A program made the position numbers and the translations under genes. 64,000 nucleotides of DNA from Actinomycetales bacterium (GTDB taxonomy: Bacteria > Actinomycetota > Actinomycetes > Actinomycetales > Dermatophilaceae): positions 50,857 to 114,856 of the forward strand of contig JAAYCP010000027.1 of NCBI GenBank assembly GCA_012729695.1. Reading direction: 5' to 3'. Numbering within the stretch: position 1 is the first letter of the stretch; every line of letters begins with the position of its first letter. Shown one piece after another: positions 17,494-26,466 of this stretch. The notes under the pieces are model-generated. The model was not told where the DNA came from and did not search any database. It was given only the letters and a program-made list of their open reading frames with translations.

Positions 17494-18604
17494 GGCGGAT
17501 CTCCTCATCGAGAAGACCTGCATCCTCGTCCTGGCGGGCGTCGAGGACGAACTCGCTGCCCGGGTCCCACGAGATGTCGACCTTCTCACCGACCTTCGCG
17601 CGGGGTGAGCCGTCGTTGGGCTGGACCACGGTCACCTCGAAGCCCCACGGCAGCTGGACCAGGTAGTGCGTCGACACCCCGGTGAAGGAGTCATCGGTGA
17701 TGGTGCCGGTGAGCTGGTTCGCGCCGGTGTGCCCGATCCGGAGCTTCTCGGGTCGGACCCCGACGAAGACGTCCCGCACGCCGGCCGGAACGTGTGCGGC
17801 GGCGATTCTGATCGGGTAGCCATGGCAGTCCACGTCGAGCAGCCCCTCCCCTGCGTCACCGACGATGCGTGACGTGAGCAGGTTCGACTGGCCGAGGAAG
17901 TTCGCCACGAAGGTCGAGGCCGGGTGGTCGTAGAGCTCGGTCGGCGTCCCGACCTGCTCGAGACGGCCGGCATTCATGACCGCGACTTCGTCGGCCATTG
18001 TCATGGCCTCTTCCTGGTCATGGGTGACGTGGACGAAGGTAATGCCGACATCGAGCTGGATCCGCTTGAGCTCGATCTGCATCTGGCGACGCAGCTTCAG
18101 GTCAAGGGCGCCGAGGGGCTCATCGAGGAGGAGGACGTCCGGACGGTTGACCAGGGCCCGGGCGAGCGCGACTCGCTGCTGCATGCCACCGGAGAGCTGG
18201 TTCGGCTTCTGCTTGGCCCGGTGTCCCAGCTCGACGAGGTCCAGGGCCTCCTGGGCCTTCTTCATCGCCTCCTTGTCGCCGCGTCGCTTCAGACCGAAGG
18301 CCACGTTCTCGATGATCGTCATGTGCGGGAAGAGCGCATAGCTCTGGAAGACCGTGTTGACGTTGCGACGGTAGGCCTTCGTGTGGGTGATGTCGGTGTC
18401 GCCGATGAAGATCGAGCCGCCCGTGGGCTCCTCGAGCCCGGCGATCATCCGCAGGGTCGTCGTCTTGCCGCAGCCCGAGGGGCCGAGCAGCGCGAAGAAC
18501 GACCCCTGCGGAATCGTCAGGTCGAGCGGGTGGCACGCCGTGAAGTCGGCGAACTGCTTGCTCAGCTGGACCAGGCGCAGGTCGCCCGACGGATTCTCTG
18601 CCAC
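17486..18604 (-). CDS. potA: Polyamine ABC transporter ATP-binding protein
   Basis: 372 aa. ABC ATPase with Walker [13 protein letters not shown] (about 37-48), signature [15 protein letters not shown], and Walker [17 protein letters not shown]-type C-terminal domain is present from about residue 250. It energises polyamine import with PotB and PotC. GTG 18604 follows GAGGAGAG at good spacing. Length is close to E. coli PotA (378 aa). Confidence 0.9.
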   Translation of the reverse strand: MAENPSGDLRLVQLSKQFADFTACHPLDLTIPQGSFFALLGPSGCGKTTTLRMIAGLEEPTGGSIFIGDTDITHTKAYRRNVNTVFQSYALFPHMTIIENVAFGLKRRGDKEAMKKAQEALDLVELGHRAKQKPNQLSGGMQQRVALARALVNRPDVLLLDEPLGALDLKLRRQMQIELKRIQLDVGITFVHVTHDQEEAMTMADEVAVMNAGRLEQVGTPTELYDHPASTFVANFLGQSNLLTSRIVGDAGEGLLDVDCHGYPIRIAAAHVPAGVRDVFVGVRPEKLRIGHTGANQLTGTITDDSFTGVSTHYLVQLPWGFEVTVVQPNDGSPRAKVGEKVDISWDPGSEFVLDARQDEDAGLLDEEIRHG

Positions 18605-18659
18605 GTCTCTCTCCTCTGGCTGTTGGGCGTCTTGCTCGTCGCGCTCTCGGCAGCCCTGC

Positions 18660-19880
18660 TCAGCCGACCACGATGGACTGGAAGCGGGCGGTGAAGTCCG
18701 ACTCCTCGGCGTCGGTCAGACCGCGGAAGACCTGGGCCCTGGAGAGCACCTCGTCGGTGGGGACGATCAGCTCGTTCTCGGCGAGCTCCGGGTCGAGCGC
18801 GACGAGCGCCTCGGTGGTCCCCTGGACCGGCGGGATGTAGTTGACCCACGCCGCGACCTCAGCCATGACCTCCGGGTCGTAGTAGTGGTTGATGAGCAGC
18901 TCGGCGTTCTTCTTGTGCTTGGCCATGTTGGGGATGACGAAGTTGTCCGACCAGATGGTGAAGCCCTTGGGGGGAAGCGCATACCCCAGGTCCGGGTTGT
19001 CGAACTGGAGCTGGACGACGTCACCGGTCCAGGCGATGCAGGCGGCGATGTCGCCGGATGCGAGCGGCTGCGTGTACTCGTTGCCGGTGAAGCCCTGGAG
19101 CTGACCACGGTCCTTCGCGTCCTGGATGACCGCGAGCGCCTCGTCGAAGTCCTCGGCGGTGAAGCTCGTGATGTCCTTGCCGAGCTCGAGGAGGATGAGG
19201 CCGACGGTGTCGCGCATCTCCGTCAGCAGGGTGACCCGACCCTTGATCGCCGGGTCGTTCAGGAGCTGGTCGATGGACTCGATCCGCTTACCGCCGGTCG
19301 AGGCAGGGTTCCAGGCGATGCCGGCGAAGCCCGACTGCCACGGGAGGGAGAACTTGCGGCCCGGGTCGAACTCCACGTCCGAGAGCGAGTCGACGACGTT
19401 GCTGCCGTTGGGGATGTTGTCGTAGTCGAGCTCCTGCACGAAGCCCTGCCGGATGAGGCGGGCGACCATCCAGTCGGTGCTGCACCACACGTCGCGGCCG
19501 GTGTCCTGCCCTGCCTCGAGGAGAGGTCGCACCTTGGCGTAGAACTCGTCGTTGTCGTTGTAGTCCTCGGTGTAGTTGACCGCGATGCCGGTCGCTGCCG
19601 CGAACGCGTCGATCGAGGGGCGGTTGCCGTCGTCGTCGACGTCGATGTACTCCGGCCAGTTGGACCAGTTGACGACCTTCTCGCTGTCCGAGAGGTCCTC
19701 GGCGCTGGCCCCGCCTGTTGCCGTGCCGTTGGAGCCCTGGTTGCGGCCGGCGCTCCCGCAGGCGGACAGCGCGGCGACGCCCAGTCCGGCCATGCCGAGC
19801 ATGGCGGTGCGACGGCTCACGAGACCGCGGCCGAGCGCGGCGCGGAACGCGAGACTGTTCAGGTCGGGGTTGGAGCTCAT
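18660..19880 (-). CDS. potD: Spermidine/putrescine-binding lipoprotein (PotD type)
   Basis: 406 aa. The N-terminus has a twin-arginine-like SRRTAMLGM, a hydrophobic stretch and the lipobox LSAC, so it is exported and lipid-anchored, possibly through Tat. The mature part shows VVNWSNWPEYID and the Asp-rich ligand pocket region typical of PotD/PotF. Longer than E. coli PotD because of the lipoprotein leader and linker. It is the first gene of the potDABC set; 55 bp separate it from potA. Confidence 0.9.
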   Translation of the reverse strand: MSSNPDLNSLAFRAALGRGLVSRRTAMLGMAGLGVAALSACGSAGRNQGSNGTATGGASAEDLSDSEKVVNWSNWPEYIDVDDDGNRPSIDAFAAATGIAVNYTEDYNDNDEFYAKVRPLLEAGQDTGRDVWCSTDWMVARLIRQGFVQELDYDNIPNGSNVVDSLSDVEFDPGRKFSLPWQSGFAGIAWNPASTGGKRIESIDQLLNDPAIKGRVTLLTEMRDTVGLILLELGKDITSFTAEDFDEALAVIQDAKDRGQLQGFTGNEYTQPLASGDIAACIAWTGDVVQLQFDNPDLGYALPPKGFTIWSDNFVIPNMAKHKKNAELLINHYYDPEVMAEVAAWVNYIPPVQGTTEALVALDPELAENELIVPTDEVLSRAQVFRGLTDAEESDFTARFQSIVVG

Positions 19881-20055
19881 GAGAATCTCACGCCCTTCTG
19901 TGGGATGTGGCAGGGGTTCGGACGGTCGGCACGGCGTCGGGCCGACCTGCAGGGGGTTGCAGGGTATGCGTCACGGCCGGGGCGGAAAAGGATCTGCCCA
20001 GGTGGTGGTCACCGGTCGGTCGGGCGCACATGGGTCGGAGGTTATCGCGGCCGGT
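19881..20055 (-). promoter_or_regulatory. Intergenic region upstream of potD
   Basis: These 175 bp separate potD from the end of the aldehyde dehydrogenase gene. They should hold the potD promoter or a read-through terminator. One GTATGCG heptamer lies at 19964. I see no clear -35/-10 pair. Confidence 0.4.
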
Positions 20056-21501
20056 TCAGCCCTCGATGTTGGCCATGACGTGCTTGATCCGGGTGTAGTC
20101 CTCGAGGCCGTACATCGACAGGTCCTTGCCGTAGCCGGAGTGCTTGAAGCCACCGTGGGGCATCTCGGCCACGAGGGGGATGTGGGTGTTGATCCAGACG
20201 CAGCCGAAGTCGAGGGCCTTGCTCATCCGCAGGCCTCGGGCGAGGTCCTTGGTCCACACCGAGGAGGCCAGTCCGTACTGCACGCCGTTGGCGTAGGCGA
20301 GGGCCTCCGCCTCGTCGCTGAAGCGCTGCACGGTGATGACCGGGCCGAAGATCTCGTTCTGGATGACCTCGTCGTCCTGGCGCAGTCCGGACACGACAGT
20401 CGGCTGGAGGTAGAACCCGTCGCCGAGCTCGGAGATCCGGGAGCCGCCGGCCTGGACCGAGGCGTGGCTCGGGAGGCGCTCGAGGAAACCCGTCACGCGC
20501 TCGAGCTGGTTCGCGTTGTTGACCGGACCGAGGAGCGCATCCTCGTCGTCGGGGAGGCCGACCTTGGCCTGGGTGGAGGCGTACTCCGCCAGCGCAGCGA
20601 CAAAGTCGTCGTGGATGCCGTCGGCCACGAGCACCCGGGTCGCCGCGGTGCAGTCCTGACCGGCATTGAAGTAGCCCGCGACCGCGATGCCCTCGACGGC
20701 AGCCTCGATGTCCGCGTCGTCGAAGACGATGACGGGAGCCTTCCCACCGAGCTCGAGGTGGACGCGCTTGAGCTGGCGGGACGCGCTCTCCGCGACCTGC
20801 ATGCCGGCTCGGACCGAGCCGGTGATCGCAACGAGGTCGGCCCTCGGGTGCTCGACGAGCGCGCGGCCGGTCTCCCGGTCACCGGTGATGACGTTGAGGG
20901 CGCCGGCGGGCAGGTGCTTGCCCGCGATCTCCGCGAGCAGCAGTGTGGTCTCCGGCGTGGTGTCGCTGGGCTTGAGCACGACGGTGTTGCCCGCCGCCAG
21001 AGCCGGGGCGAACTTCCAGACGGCCATCATCATCGGGTAGTTCCACGGCGTCACCTGGCCGACGACCCCGATCGGCTCGCGCCGGATCCAGCTCGTGTGG
21101 CCGCTCATGTACTCCCCGGCCGACTTGCCCTCGAGCACCCGCGCGGCGCCGGCGAAGAAGCGGATCTGGTCCACCATCGGGGGGATCTCCTCCGAGGCGG
21201 TGAGCGCATAGGGCTTGCCGGTGTTCTCCGCCTCGAGGTGGATGAGCTCCTCGGCGCGCGCCTCGATGTCGTCGGCGATCTTCAGCAGGGCCTGCTGCCG
21301 CTCACTCGGCGTGGTCTGGCCCCACTCCGCGAACGCGGCTGACGCGGCGGTGTAGGCGGCGTCGACGTCCTCCGCCGAGCTGACCGGAGCCGTGGCCACG
21401 ACGGCACCGGTGGCCGGGTTGACCAGCTCGGACGTGGTCTCGCTGCGCGCGTCGACGAACTCCCCACCGATGTAGTTCTGCAGGGAACGGGGGCTGCTCA
21501 T
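20056..21501 (-). CDS. patD: Aldehyde dehydrogenase, probable 4-aminobutyraldehyde dehydrogenase
   Basis: 481 aa. Aldehyde dehydrogenase with TPWNYPMMMAVWKFAPALAAGN (cofactor region), general base Glu250 in LELGGKAP and nucleophile Cys284 in NAGQDCTAATR. The AGQDCTAATR context is characteristic of gamma-aminobutyraldehyde/betaine-type enzymes. It would oxidise 4-aminobutanal from putrescine to GABA. ATG 21501 follows AGGAAAGG and fits homologous N-termini; a longer in-frame extension to 21675 is unlikely. It is divergent from the Lrp regulator, which is the likely controller. Confidence 0.86.
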   Translation of the reverse strand: MSSPRSLQNYIGGEFVDARSETTSELVNPATGAVVATAPVSSAEDVDAAYTAASAAFAEWGQTTPSERQQALLKIADDIEARAEELIHLEAENTGKPYALTASEEIPPMVDQIRFFAGAARVLEGKSAGEYMSGHTSWIRREPIGVVGQVTPWNYPMMMAVWKFAPALAAGNTVVLKPSDTTPETTLLLAEIAGKHLPAGALNVITGDRETGRALVEHPRADLVAITGSVRAGMQVAESASRQLKRVHLELGGKAPVIVFDDADIEAAVEGIAVAGYFNAGQDCTAATRVLVADGIHDDFVAALAEYASTQAKVGLPDDEDALLGPVNNANQLERVTGFLERLPSHASVQAGGSRISELGDGFYLQPTVVSGLRQDDEVIQNEIFGPVITVQRFSDEAEALAYANGVQYGLASSVWTKDLARGLRMSKALDFGCVWINTHIPLVAEMPHGGFKHSGYGKDLSMYGLEDYTRIKHVMANIEG

Positions 21502-21704
21502 GTCAGATGGGCCTTTCCTGTCACATGTCATCCGGGACCCACGGGGTCGCCGGGCACGATCGGATGTGGTCACACGATAGACGAGACCCTCAACGATTTC
21601 GGGTGAGCCAAGGTAACAATCTTGTGTAAAGCGCTCCCCGCGTGACCTCCCCACGACGGATTCCTGCGCGTCCACCTCGCAAGCCCACGAGAACGTGTGC
21701 CACG
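21502..21704. promoter_or_regulatory. Divergent promoter region between patD and the Lrp-type regulator
   Basis: This holds an AT-richer patch (about 21575-21630), unusual in this DNA. Within it ACAATCTTGT at 21616-21625 has ACAA/TTGT half-sites and is a candidate Lrp/AsnC operator. No -35/-10 pair can be fixed by eye. Confidence 0.45.
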
Positions 21705-22211
21705 ATGAGCCGTATGCGTAGCCCGTCCAGAGGATTCCGCTCGACGCAGCGTTCCACGGCCGATCCCCGCCTGGACGAGATCTCGAAGTCGATCATCGAG
21801 GTGCTCCAGGTCGATGGCCGGGCCTCGTATGCCGCGATCGCCAAGGAGGTCGGCCTCTCGGAGGCCGCGGTCCGCCAGCGCGTCCAGCGACTGCTCGACG
21901 CGGGAATCATGCAGATCGTCGCCGTCACCGACCCCATCCAGGTGGGCTTCCGACGGCAGGCGATGATCGGTCTGCGGGTGCAGGGCGACCTCAGCGTGGT
22001 CGGTGACGCTCTCTCCGAGATGCCCGAGGTCGACTACGTCGTCACCACTGCGGGCAGCTTCGACATCCTCGCCGAGGTCGTCTGTGAGGACGACGAGCAG
22101 CTGCTCGAGCTGCTGTCGACCCGGATCCGTCAGCTCCCCGGCGTCCTGAGCACCGAGACCTTCGTCTACCTCAAGCTCAACAAGCAGCACTACAACTGGG
22201 GCACCCGCTGA
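21705..22211 (+). CDS. Lrp/AsnC family transcriptional regulator
   Basis: 168 aa. An N-terminal winged helix (ASYAAIAKEVGLSEAAVRQRVQRLLDAG) is followed by the RAM ligand-binding domain. Such regulators sense amino acids or related small molecules. It stands between patD (divergent) and the aminotransferase/oxidoreductase genes (same strand), so control of polyamine/GABA catabolism is likely. ATG 21705 chosen; ATG 21714 is also possible, and the open frame further upstream to 21642 is probably not translated. Confidence 0.87.
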   Translation: MSRMRSPSRGFRSTQRSTADPRLDEISKSIIEVLQVDGRASYAAIAKEVGLSEAAVRQRVQRLLDAGIMQIVAVTDPIQVGFRRQAMIGLRVQGDLSVVGDALSEMPEVDYVVTTAGSFDILAEVVCEDDEQLLELLSTRIRQLPGVLSTETFVYLKLNKQHYNWGTR

Positions 22212-22241
22212 GCCCGCCCCCCTCCCGAGGAACCGATTGAG

Positions 22242-23675
22242 ATGACCGAACCCACGCATACCTCCGCGACGATGTCCGGCGTGACCCCCGCCGGCACGGG
22301 CTACCACGAGGCGGCCCGCGACCACCTGTGGATGCACTTCACCCGCCACTCCACCTTCGAGCCGGCCGCCGTCGGCGGTGCCGACCAGCGCGTGCCGGTC
22401 ATCGTGCGCGGCGAGGGCCACCGCATCTGGGACGACCAGGGCCGGGAGTACATCGACGGCCTGGCCGGACTCTTCGTCAACCAGGTCGGGCACGGCCGCA
22501 CCGAGATCGCCGAGGCGATGGCCAAGCAGGCCGGCGAGCTCGCGTTCTTCCCGCTGTGGTCGTTCGCCCACCCGCGCGCGATCGAGCTCGCCGAGCGACT
22601 CGCGGGCGAGGCGCCGGGCGACCTCAACCGGGTCTTCTTCACCACCGGGGGCGGCGAGGCGGTCGAGACGGCCTGGAAGCTCGCCAAGCAGTACTTCAAG
22701 CTGGTCGGGAAGCCGACGAAGCACAAGGTCATCTCCCGGTCGGTCGCCTACCACGGCACCCCCCAGGGTGCACTCTCGATCACCGGTATCCCCGAGGCGA
22801 AGAAGGCCTTCGAGCCGCTCGTCCCGGGGGCCTTCAAGGTCCCCAACACGAACCTGTACCGCGCCCCCGAGCACCTGCGCGACGACGAGAAGGCCTTCGG
22901 GCAGTGGGCTGCGGACCGGATCGCCGAGGCGATCGAGTTCGAGGGCCCGGACACGGTCGCCGCCGTCTTCCTGGAGCCGGTGCAGAACTCGGGCGGCTGC
23001 TTCCCTCCCCCGCCCGGGTACTTCGAGCGGGTCCGCGAGATCTGCGACGAGTACGACGTCCTCCTCGTCTCGGACGAGGTGATCTGTGCGTTCGGACGGA
23101 TCGGGTCGATGTTCGCGTGCGACGACTTCGGCTACCAGCCCGACATCATCACCACCGCCAAGGGGGTCACGAGCGGATATGCGCCGCTCGGCCTGATGGT
23201 CGCGAGCGAGCGCCTCTTCGAGCCGTTCCGCAAGGACCACACCGTCTTCGCCCACGGCTACACCTGGGGCGGCCACCCTGTGTCGTGCGCCGCCGCCATG
23301 GCGAACCTCGACATCTTCGAGCGCGAGGGGCTGACCGACCACGTGAAGCAGCACGCGGGCGACTTCCGTGCCGCGCTGGACACCCTGGCGGATCTGCCCA
23401 TCGTCGGTGACGTCCGCGGGGCCGGCTTCTTCTACGGCATCGAGCTCGTCAAGGACAAGGACACCCGCGAGACCTTCGACGACGACGAGTGCGAGCGACT
23501 GCTGCGCGGCTACCTCTCGCCGGCGCTGTTCGACGCCGGGATCTACTGCCGCGCGGACGACCGTGGCGACCCGGTCATCCAGCTCGCTCCCCCGCTGACC
23601 ATCGGCCCCGCCGAGTTCACCGACATCGCCTCGCGGCTGCGGTCCGTCCTCAGCGACGCGGCGAAGCACCTGTGA
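22242..23675 (+). CDS. Class III aminotransferase, probable putrescine/GABA:pyruvate aminotransferase
   Basis: 477 aa. Class III PLP aminotransferase. The PLP lysine is in TTAKGVTSGYAPLG (about residue 306); EPVQNSGG and SDEVICAFGR are also typical. It resembles SpuC/aspartate-family omega-aminotransferases and could convert putrescine to 4-aminobutanal, or GABA to succinate semialdehyde. Context (PotABCD, patD, gabD) supports this. ATG 22242 has GAGGAA upstream. The end of the coding sequence (gaagcacctg) is echoed in the tandem repeat that begins at its stop codon. Confidence 0.86.
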   Translation: MTEPTHTSATMSGVTPAGTGYHEAARDHLWMHFTRHSTFEPAAVGGADQRVPVIVRGEGHRIWDDQGREYIDGLAGLFVNQVGHGRTEIAEAMAKQAGELAFFPLWSFAHPRAIELAERLAGEAPGDLNRVFFTTGGGEAVETAWKLAKQYFKLVGKPTKHKVISRSVAYHGTPQGALSITGIPEAKKAFEPLVPGAFKVPNTNLYRAPEHLRDDEKAFGQWAADRIAEAIEFEGPDTVAAVFLEPVQNSGGCFPPPPGYFERVREICDEYDVLLVSDEVICAFGRIGSMFACDDFGYQPDIITTAKGVTSGYAPLGLMVASERLFEPFRKDHTVFAHGYTWGGHPVSCAAAMANLDIFEREGLTDHVKQHAGDFRAALDTLADLPIVGDVRGAGFFYGIELVKDKDTRETFDDDECERLLRGYLSPALFDAGIYCRADDRGDPVIQLAPPLTIGPAEFTDIASRLRSVLSDAAKHL

Positions 23676-23744
23676 CGTCGAAGCACGTGTGACGTCGAGA
23701 AGCACTGATGTTCGAGAAGCACGGATGACGTCGAGAAGCACGGA
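23673..23744 (+). repeat. 17/19-nt tandem repeat starting at the aminotransferase stop codon
   Basis: Four units are seen: 23673-23689 (17), 23690-23708 (19), 23709-23725 (17) and 23726-23744 (19), built on tgacgtcgagaagcacgga. The first unit starts with the TGA stop of the aminotransferase. The last ends just before the leader of the FAD oxidoreductase gene, so the array lies in a likely polycistronic transcript. Confidence 0.9.
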
Positions 23745-23760
23745 TGAGGTTCTGACACCG

Positions 23761-25161
23761 ATGCCGACACAAGCGCTCTCAGGCGAGGGCAGCACGCACA
23801 GCGGGTCGCCGGTGCGTGCGCCACTGTGGTGGGACACCGCGGGCACGGCGCCGTCCTACACCGGCGAGATTCCCCAGACCGTCGATGTCCTGATCGCCGG
23901 GGCGGGCTTCACGGGTCTGTGGACCGCCTACTACCTCCTCGAGCACCGGCCCGACCTGTCCGTGCTCATCCTCGAGGCCGAGCACGTCGGCTTCGGGGCC
24001 TCCGGCCGCAACGGAGGGTGGGTCTCGTCGTTCTGGCCGGTCGAGCCCGACCGGATCGCCGCCTCCCACGGCAGGGACGCGACGATGGACTTCATCGCCG
24101 CGGTGCGCGAGACCATCGACGAGGTGGGCGCGGTCTGCGGCGCCGAGGAGATCGACGCGGGGTTCGTCAAGGGCGGCGCTCTCTCCCTCGTGCGGTCACC
24201 GGCGCAGCAGGTGCGAGCCCGCGAGGAGGTGGGCCACGGGCAGCAGTGGGGTCTGGACACCCGCTGGCTCGACCGTGACGAGGCCCGCGAACGGCTGCAC
24301 GGCCAGGACGTCCTCGGCGCGACCTTCAACCCGCACTGCGCGCGGGTGCACCCGCGCCGACTCGTCAACGGTCTGGCTGCTGCGGTGCACCGGCGCGGCG
24401 GGATGATCCGCGAGCGCACTCCCGTCGCGCGGCTCACCCGGAAGGTCGTCGTCCTCGGGGACGGCCGACGCATCAGCGCCAAGCATGTACTGCGTGCCAC
24501 GGAGGCATGGACCTCGCACCTGCCCGGTCAGGAGCGGGACATCGCACCCGTGTACTCCCTCATGCTCGCCACGGCGCCGCTGACGGCCGAGCAGTGGGCG
24601 ACGATCGGCCTCGCCGAGCGGGAGGTCTGGGGCGACCACGGGCACGTCGTCATCTACGGGCAGCGCACCGTCGATGACCGGATGGCGTTCGGTGGACGAG
24701 GGGCGCCCTACCACTTCGGATCGGCGATCCGGCCCGAGTTCGACCAGGACCAGCGGGTCTTCGACGACCTCGCCCGCGTGCTCCGCACGATCCTGCCGCA
24801 GCTCGAGGAGGTGCCCATCACGCATACCTGGGGCGGCCCGCTCGGGATCGCCCGCGACTGGCACCCGTCGGTGGGGTATGCGGACGGGTTCGGCTGGGCC
24901 GGAGGGTATGTCGGTGACGGCGTGGCCGCGACCAACCTCGCCGGCCGCACCCTCGCTGACCTCGTCCTGGACCGGCGCACGGCACTGACCCGCCTCCCGT
25001 GGGTCGGTCACCGCTCCCCCCGCTGGGAACCGGAGCCCTTGCGTTGGCTCGGGGTGAATGCGGGACTGCGGCTGGCGCACCTGGCCGACGCCGAGGAGGC
25101 CCGGACCGGCTCGCCGGCGAAGCTCGGGTCGGTCGTCGACCGGCTCACCGGAGGGCACTGA
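23761..25161 (+). CDS. FAD-dependent oxidoreductase (PuuB / gamma-glutamylputrescine oxidase-like)
   Basis: 466 aa. DAO-family flavoprotein. The N-terminal dinucleotide motif is LIAGAGFTGLWTAYYL, followed by FGASGRNGGWVSSF, typical of PuuB-like amine oxidases. The C-terminal GWAGGYVGDGVAATNLAGR closes the FAD site. It would oxidise a polyamine or a conjugate to an aldehyde plus H2O2. No PuuA (gamma-glutamylputrescine synthetase) gene is in the window, so the substrate may be a free or different amine. ATG 23761 is preferred over starts inside the upstream repeat. Confidence 0.82.
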   Translation: MPTQALSGEGSTHSGSPVRAPLWWDTAGTAPSYTGEIPQTVDVLIAGAGFTGLWTAYYLLEHRPDLSVLILEAEHVGFGASGRNGGWVSSFWPVEPDRIAASHGRDATMDFIAAVRETIDEVGAVCGAEEIDAGFVKGGALSLVRSPAQQVRAREEVGHGQQWGLDTRWLDRDEARERLHGQDVLGATFNPHCARVHPRRLVNGLAAAVHRRGGMIRERTPVARLTRKVVVLGDGRRISAKHVLRATEAWTSHLPGQERDIAPVYSLMLATAPLTAEQWATIGLAEREVWGDHGHVVIYGQRTVDDRMAFGGRGAPYHFGSAIRPEFDQDQRVFDDLARVLRTILPQLEEVPITHTWGGPLGIARDWHPSVGYADGFGWAGGYVGDGVAATNLAGRTLADLVLDRRTALTRLPWVGHRSPRWEPEPLRWLGVNAGLRLAHLADAEEARTGSPAKLGSVVDRLTGGH

Positions 25162-25347
25162 GCCGACCAGCTGCCGTGGCGTGGGCGGCGCGTGAGCGCC
25201 TTGCGCATGAGCGCTATCTCTCAGGTGGCTTCGTCAAGTGCTTCGCCTATGAGTGCTTCGTCTATGAGTGCTTCGTCCGGATTGCCTGGCCCGTGAGCGC
25301 TATGTCTGTGACTGTGATCGCCCTGTCGGCCGACTAGCGTTGACCCA
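25162..25347 (+). promoter_or_regulatory. Intergenic region with repeats upstream of the LOG-family gene
   Basis: 186 bp between the oxidoreductase stop and the next ATG. It contains the 15-nt repeats at 25238-25282 and two related motifs (catgagcgctatctc and cgtgagcgctatgtc). No promoter elements can be fixed by eye. Confidence 0.4.
25238..25282. repeat. 15-nt tandem repeat, three copies
   Basis: Units 25238-25252, 25253-25267 and 25268-25282 follow gtgcttcgtctatga; a partial degenerate copy precedes them. The period is the same as at 3567, 38152, 38333 and 53314, although the sequence is unrelated. Confidence 0.88.
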
Positions 25348-26466
25348 ATGCAGGAGATCCGTACGCACGAGGACTTCCAAGCGGCACTGGATGCCGGCGT
25401 GCCGCTGACCCAGCTCCGCATCCAGGCGCTCGACCTCGGCCCGTTCGAGGAGCAGCTCTACGCCCGGACGGATCTCGAGGGTCTCGTCGTGCTGGGCGGG
25501 TCGATCCCACCGAAGCTCGACACGCACCTGCGCAAGTACGGGGCGATCATCTTCCCCCGCCATCCGAGCGCACCCGTAGCGGTCTACCGCGACCGGCTCT
25601 ACCACCCGGCCGAGCTCTACAACGGGATCACGCACGGGTACGAGGAGACCCCGGACGCACGGGCCTACCGGTGGGCGCAGGACAGCGAGCTCGGCAAGGA
25701 CACCTACGTCTCGATGCTCAAGGCCATCCACGACGATGCCATGAGCGACGCCGTCTCGGACCTGCTCGCGGGGCGTCGGGTCGCCGGCGTGATGGGTGGG
25801 CACAACCTGGCCCGCGGGTCAGCGGGGTACCGCGCCGCCGCCGAGCTCGGGCACGCGCTCGCGCAGGCCGGCTATCTCGTCATCACCGGCGGAGGTCCGG
25901 GAGCGATGGAGGCCGCGAACCTCGGGGCGTTCACCCGGTCGGCCGAGCAGCTCGAGTACGCCCTCGAACGACTCGCCGCCGTCCCCTACTTCCACCCGAG
26001 CATCGACGACTGGGCACGGCTCGCCTTCGAGGTGCGCCGCGACATCGCCAACGGTCAGGAGCGCGACGAGCTCCCGCACAGTCTCGGGATCCCCACGTGG
26101 TTCTACGGTCACGAACCGCCCAACGTGTTCTGCCACGGCGTCGCGAAGTACTTCTCCAACGCCGAGCGCGAGGACGGGCTCATCGCCGCGGCCAACGCCG
26201 GCATCGTCGTCCTCCCCGGTGCCGCCGGGACGGTCCAGGAAATCTTCCAGGCGTGCACGCCGCTGTACTACCACGACGAGTCCCGCCCCGGACACGACCT
26301 TCCCCGCCTGGTCCTCCTCGGCGTGGAGCACTGGACCGAGGTCCTTCCTGCCTGGCCGCTCGTCAAGGCACTCGCCGCGGGCCGGCCGATGGCCGAGCAC
26401 ATCCATCTCGTCGACGACGTCCCGGCGGCGATGGAGTTCTTCGAGCCCGCGACGGTCCCCGGCTAG
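25348..26466 (+). CDS. LOG-family (lysine-decarboxylase-like) nucleotide-binding protein
   Basis: 372 aa. The core is a Rossmann-like fold with VITGGGPGAMEAANLGA (about residues 176-192) and VLPGAAGTVQEIFQ near 288, the two signatures of LOG/YgdH nucleosidases (GGGxGxM and PGGxGTxxE, here with PGAAGTVQE). An N-terminal region of about 130 aa resembles the long YgdH/PpnN type. Such enzymes cleave nucleoside monophosphates to base and ribose-5-phosphate. Single gene, not clearly part of the polyamine set despite the old lysine decarboxylase name. Confidence 0.75.
   Translation: MQEIRTHEDFQAALDAGVPLTQLRIQALDLGPFEEQLYARTDLEGLVVLGGSIPPKLDTHLRKYGAIIFPRHPSAPVAVYRDRLYHPAELYNGITHGYEETPDARAYRWAQDSELGKDTYVSMLKAIHDDAMSDAVSDLLAGRRVAGVMGGHNLARGSAGYRAAAELGHALAQAGYLVITGGGPGAMEAANLGAFTRSAEQLEYALERLAAVPYFHPSIDDWARLAFEVRRDIANGQERDELPHSLGIPTWFYGHEPPNVFCHGVAKYFSNAEREDGLIAAANAGIVVLPGAAGTVQEIFQACTPLYYHDESRPGHDLPRLVLLGVEHWTEVLPAWPLVKALAAGRPMAEHIHLVDDVPAAMEFFEPATVPG

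Noticed and set aside
21642-21704. N-terminal extension of the Lrp-type regulator from 21642
   Set aside because: The added residues are Pro/Arg-rich without homology and overlap the AT-rich promoter side; ATG 21705 fits better.
25348-26466. Lysine decarboxylase belonging to the polyamine pathway
   Set aside because: The GGGPGAM and PGAAGTVQE motifs identify a LOG-type nucleosidase; the decarboxylase name is historical, and PLP motifs are missing.
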